Source of the DNA: DATKWS01 sp035529435
Lineage (GTDB): Bacteria > Krumholzibacteriota > Krumholzibacteriia > Krumholzibacteriales > Krumholzibacteriaceae
Direction: 5' to 3'
DNA length: 6,311 nt
Assembly: GCA_035529435.1 (NCBI GenBank)
Contig: DATKWS010000218.1
Location: forward strand, 1 to 6,311
A program made the position numbers and the translations under genes. Position 1 is the first letter of the stretch. Each line of letters opens with the position of its first letter. This document shows positions 4,399 through 6,311 of the stretch, in pieces. Under the pieces are notes generated by a model, which worked only from the letters and a program-made list of their open reading frames with translations, searched no databases and was not told where the DNA came from.

Positions 4399-5439
4399 AT
4401 GTGGCGACACCGGATAAAGAGAGTCATCATCGACCGCGGGGCCGAGCGCGATCCCCTCACCGCGCGGATACGGGAACGGCTCTCCCCGGTGCCGGCGACC
4501 GTCGTGCCGGACGCCCGGGAACTGATCGCCGCGGAGCCCGATGACCGGACATCATTGATCCTGATGCGCCACCGGGGTGCATTCGTCAAGGAGTTCACCA
4601 TCCCGCCCTCCGCGCCGCCGTGCGGGGAGCGGTACCTCGTCACGATGTTGAACTGCCCCTTCTCCTGCTCGTACTGCTACCTCCGCTCGTACCTCGATCA
4701 CCGGCGGCTCGTCGTGTTCACCAATACGGACGACCTCGCCGGCGAGATACGGCGCCTCGCCGCCGCCGCGCCCGCCGCGCGCCTCACGACCGGCGAGCTG
4801 GGCGACAGCCTCGCCCTGGACGAGGTGACCGGGACGACCGGTGAGATCCTCGCGCTCCTCCATGGCAGCGGCATGACGCTGGATGTCCGTACGAAATCGG
4901 ACCGCGTACATCACCTGCTCGAAGGTGACGCCGCCGGCCGGAACCTCGTGATCACCTGGACGCTGGGACCCGAATCGCAGATCGCCCGCGAGGAACGCGG
5001 CACGGCCTCCCTCGCGGACCGCTGCGCTGCGATGCGGCGGGCGGCGGATGCCGGGATACGCGTCGGAGTACGATTCGACCCGATCATTCCCTTCTACGCC
5101 GATATCGCCGCGTACCGGCGTATCGTCGAGACGATCGCCGCATCGATCGATCCCACGTTCATCTCGCGGTTCGAGCTCGGCATCGTGCGCTTTCCGCCGG
5201 GGCTGTGGCGGCGCATCAGGTCCAACGAGCCGGGCAGCCCGCTGCTGCGGGGGGAGTACTTCCGGGATCGCGAGGGAAAGATCCGCCTGTACCGGCCGGC
5301 GCGGATCGCATTGTACCGTGAAGTCGCGCGTGCTGTCAGATCACGCTTTCCGGATACACCGGTAGAGCTGAGCATGGAGGATCGCACCGTGTGGGAGGAT
5401 GCGGGGTTCACGCCTCCCGGCGGGTCTATATCGTGTTGA
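4399..5439 (+). CDS. Radical SAM protein, spore photoproduct lyase-like
   Basis: A 346-residue radical SAM protein. The 4Fe-4S cluster motif is C86-PFS-C90-SY-C93-YL, the C-x3-C-x2-C form, and the YCYL that follows resembles spore photoproduct lyases. TGELGDSLALD (131-141), LDVRTKS (161-167) and GVRFDPIIPF (223-232) fit the SPL-like branch. In Bacillus SplB, a cysteine about 43 residues after the last cluster cysteine donates hydrogen to the repaired thymine product. Here there is no Cys between 94 and 208, so that donor is missing. A true DNA photoproduct lyase is therefore unlikely, and the substrate is unknown. The ATG at 4399 has only a weak upstream GAGG at 4382-4385. A GTG at 4366 and an ATG at 4282 inside the rhomboid gene are less likely starts. 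The 3' end overlaps the convergent phosphatase gene by 14 bases. Confidence 0.8.
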   Translation: MWRHRIKRVIIDRGAERDPLTARIRERLSPVPATVVPDARELIAAEPDDRTSLILMRHRGAFVKEFTIPPSAPPCGERYLVTMLNCPFSCSYCYLRSYLDHRRLVVFTNTDDLAGEIRRLAAAAPAARLTTGELGDSLALDEVTGTTGEILALLHGSGMTLDVRTKSDRVHHLLEGDAAGRNLVITWTLGPESQIAREERGTASLADRCAAMRRAADAGIRVGVRFDPIIPFYADIAAYRRIVETIAASIDPTFISRFELGIVRFPPGLWRRIRSNEPGSPLLRGEYFRDREGKIRLYRPARIALYREVARAVRSRFPDTPVELSMEDRTVWEDAGFTPPGGSISC

Positions 5440-6082
5440 ATGGAGCCTCGTCACAGCGGGGGATGCCCCCGTCGAGGTGCGCGGTATCGCCGAATGAGCG
5501 GAGCCGGGGCCTGAAATCGAGCACGACGGCGGTGAGCGACGCGTTCGGCAGGGAAAAACCCCAGAGGTCGCCGAGACTCATCTTCAGTATGCCGGTCAGG
5601 TAGGAACAGATAACGCCGCCGTGGGTCACCACCACGATGTTGCCGTCGCCCGCGGCCCCGGCGATCTCCCCCATCACCGAGAGGACCCGCGCGCGAAATT
5701 GCGTCATCTCCTCCATCCCGTCGATGCGGACGGTGGTCGGATCCCGGTACCAGCGATCGATCGCCCCGGGATGCTCCTCGTTGATCTCACTGATGAGACG
5801 CCCCTCCCACACGCCGAGGCCGAGCTCGCGGAGATAGTCGAAAACGGTGATCGGATGATCGATTCCCAGCGCCATGCGGGCCGTCTCGAGCGCGCGTACG
5901 GCGGGACTGCAGTAGACGTGTGTAAACGAAAGCGATTGTAGCCGTTTGCCCAGAAGGCCCGCCTGCCGCCTGCCCACCGGGCTGAGGGGCACATCGAGGC
6001 ACCTGCCCTGTACGCGCCGTTCACTGTTCCAGACGGATTCGGCGTGGCGGACGAGATAGAGTGTTTTCAGCGAGCTCTTCAT
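5426..6082 (-). CDS. Histidine phosphatase family protein (phosphoglycerate mutase-like)
   Basis: A 218-residue cytosolic phosphatase or mutase of the branch-1 histidine phosphatase superfamily. R12-H13 in VRHAESVWN is the phospho-accepting histidine motif. R63 in SPAVRALETA, E86 in LRELGLGVWEG and H154 in VVTHGGV complete the expected catalytic set. Length is normal. GGGAGG (complement of 6088-6093) lies six bases before the ATG at 6082 and decides this start over an upstream ATG at 6115. Relatives act as cofactor-dependent phosphoglycerate mutases, alpha-ribazole phosphatases (CobC) or broad sugar-phosphate phosphatases. The sequence shows none of the features that would settle the substrate, and no cobalamin genes are nearby. 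It has its own promoter at 6106-6134 and overlaps the radical SAM gene tail to tail. Confidence 0.88.
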   Translation of the reverse strand: MKSSLKTLYLVRHAESVWNSERRVQGRCLDVPLSPVGRRQAGLLGKRLQSLSFTHVYCSPAVRALETARMALGIDHPITVFDYLRELGLGVWEGRLISEINEEHPGAIDRWYRDPTTVRIDGMEEMTQFRARVLSVMGEIAGAAGDGNIVVVTHGGVICSYLTGILKMSLGDLWGFSLPNASLTAVVLDFRPRLRSFGDTAHLDGGIPRCDEAPFNTI

Positions 6083-6087
6083 CGGTT

Positions 6088-6093
6088 CCTCCC
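6088..6093 (-). promoter_or_regulatory. Ribosome binding site of the phosphatase gene
   Basis: On the minus strand this reads GGGAGG, with a five-base gap to the ATG codon at 6082-6080. It selects the start that gives the expected short N-terminus before the RHAE motif. Confidence 0.75.
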
Positions 6094-6105
6094 GTGCAAA
6101 GCATA

Positions 6106-6134
6106 AATGTAACAAAACTTGGAAAATTTCTCAA
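6106..6134 (-). promoter_or_regulatory. Sigma-70-type promoter for the phosphatase gene
   Basis: Read on the minus strand: TTGAGA (complement of 6129-6134, five of six consensus bases), a 17-base spacer, then TACATT (complement of 6106-6111, four of six). Transcription would begin near 6099, giving a leader of about 17 bases that contains the GGGAGG ribosome site. Confidence 0.6.
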
Positions 6135-6151
6135 GATGCCGTACTATCGTG

Positions 6152-6180
6152 GGAACATTTATCCGCGCAATGCTTATAGT
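6152..6180 (+). promoter_or_regulatory. Candidate promoter for the right-end gene
   Basis: TATAGT at 6175-6180 matches five of six -10 bases. With a 17-base spacer the -35 position reads GGAACA (6152-6157), matching only in ACA. The leader would be about 75 bases to the ATG at 6263. This is a weak call, made mainly because a divergent promoter is expected here. Confidence 0.35.
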
Positions 6181-6262
6181 ATTGTAAGAGGCGCCGGTTT
6201 TTTGTATCTCTCAGAATGGGCGGTACGATCGGCCGCCTGACGCTGTTCCGGAGGATGGCACG

Positions 6263-6311
6263 ATGTTGAAACGCAGCCTACCGATTCTTCTCGCATTCGC
6301 TCTCCTCGCCG
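6263..6311 (+). CDS. N-terminus of a probable exported protein (cut by window end)
   Basis: Only 16 codons are visible: MLKRSLPILLAFALLA. GGAGG at 6250-6254 lies eight bases before the ATG. Two basic residues followed by an unbroken hydrophobic run look like the n- and h-regions of a signal peptide or a first membrane helix. The rest of the gene lies outside the window, so no function can be given. Confidence 0.65.
   Translation, partial: MLKRSLPILLAFALLA

Noticed and set aside
6188..6202. GGCGCC followed by a T run, resembling a terminator
   Set aside because: The palindrome has no loop, so it cannot form a proper hairpin, and it lies in the probable leader of the right-end gene where termination makes little sense without an attenuation mechanism.

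Overview
The window is bacterial chromosome, GC-rich in its genes, with one strikingly AT-rich intergenic block at the left end. A sigma-54 type promoter, strong Shine-Dalgarno sequences and classical -35/-10 boxes point to an ordinary bacterium, probably with a Gram-negative-type envelope. The sequence alone does not fix the lineage. The genes read as a loose collection of envelope and housekeeping functions, not one pathway.

Layout: 1-384 is AT-rich, has no convincing gene, and carries nested inverted repeats and a direct repeat. From 384 to 716 lies a compact unit: a near-consensus sigma-54 promoter, two tandem microgenes of 27 codons each (459-542 and 579-662), and a textbook intrinsic terminator (687-716). 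The two peptides share residues 1-13 and 18-27 exactly. The copies differ at 14 nucleotides, 9 of them in third codon positions, so both are very probably translated and under selection. This is the most unusual part of the window.

To the right come a UbiA/MenA-like membrane prenyltransferase (848-1753, +), a LOG/TIGR00730-type nucleotide phosphoribohydrolase (1786-2454, -), a divergently transcribed zinc-dependent MDR dehydrogenase (2584-3543, +), a rhomboid intramembrane serine protease (3603-4346, +), a spore-photoproduct-lyase-like radical SAM protein lacking the usual hydrogen-donor cysteine (4399-5439, +), a histidine phosphatase overlapping it tail to tail (5426-6082, -), and the first 16 codons of a gene with a signal-peptide-like start (6263 onward, +).

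The MDR, rhomboid and radical SAM genes run in the same direction with gaps of about 50-60 bases and may be partly co-transcribed. The remaining units have their own recognisable promoters. Nothing in the window shows a shared biochemical pathway. The best candidate for an undescribed system is the sigma-54-driven pair of small hydrophobic, Trp-terminated peptides.
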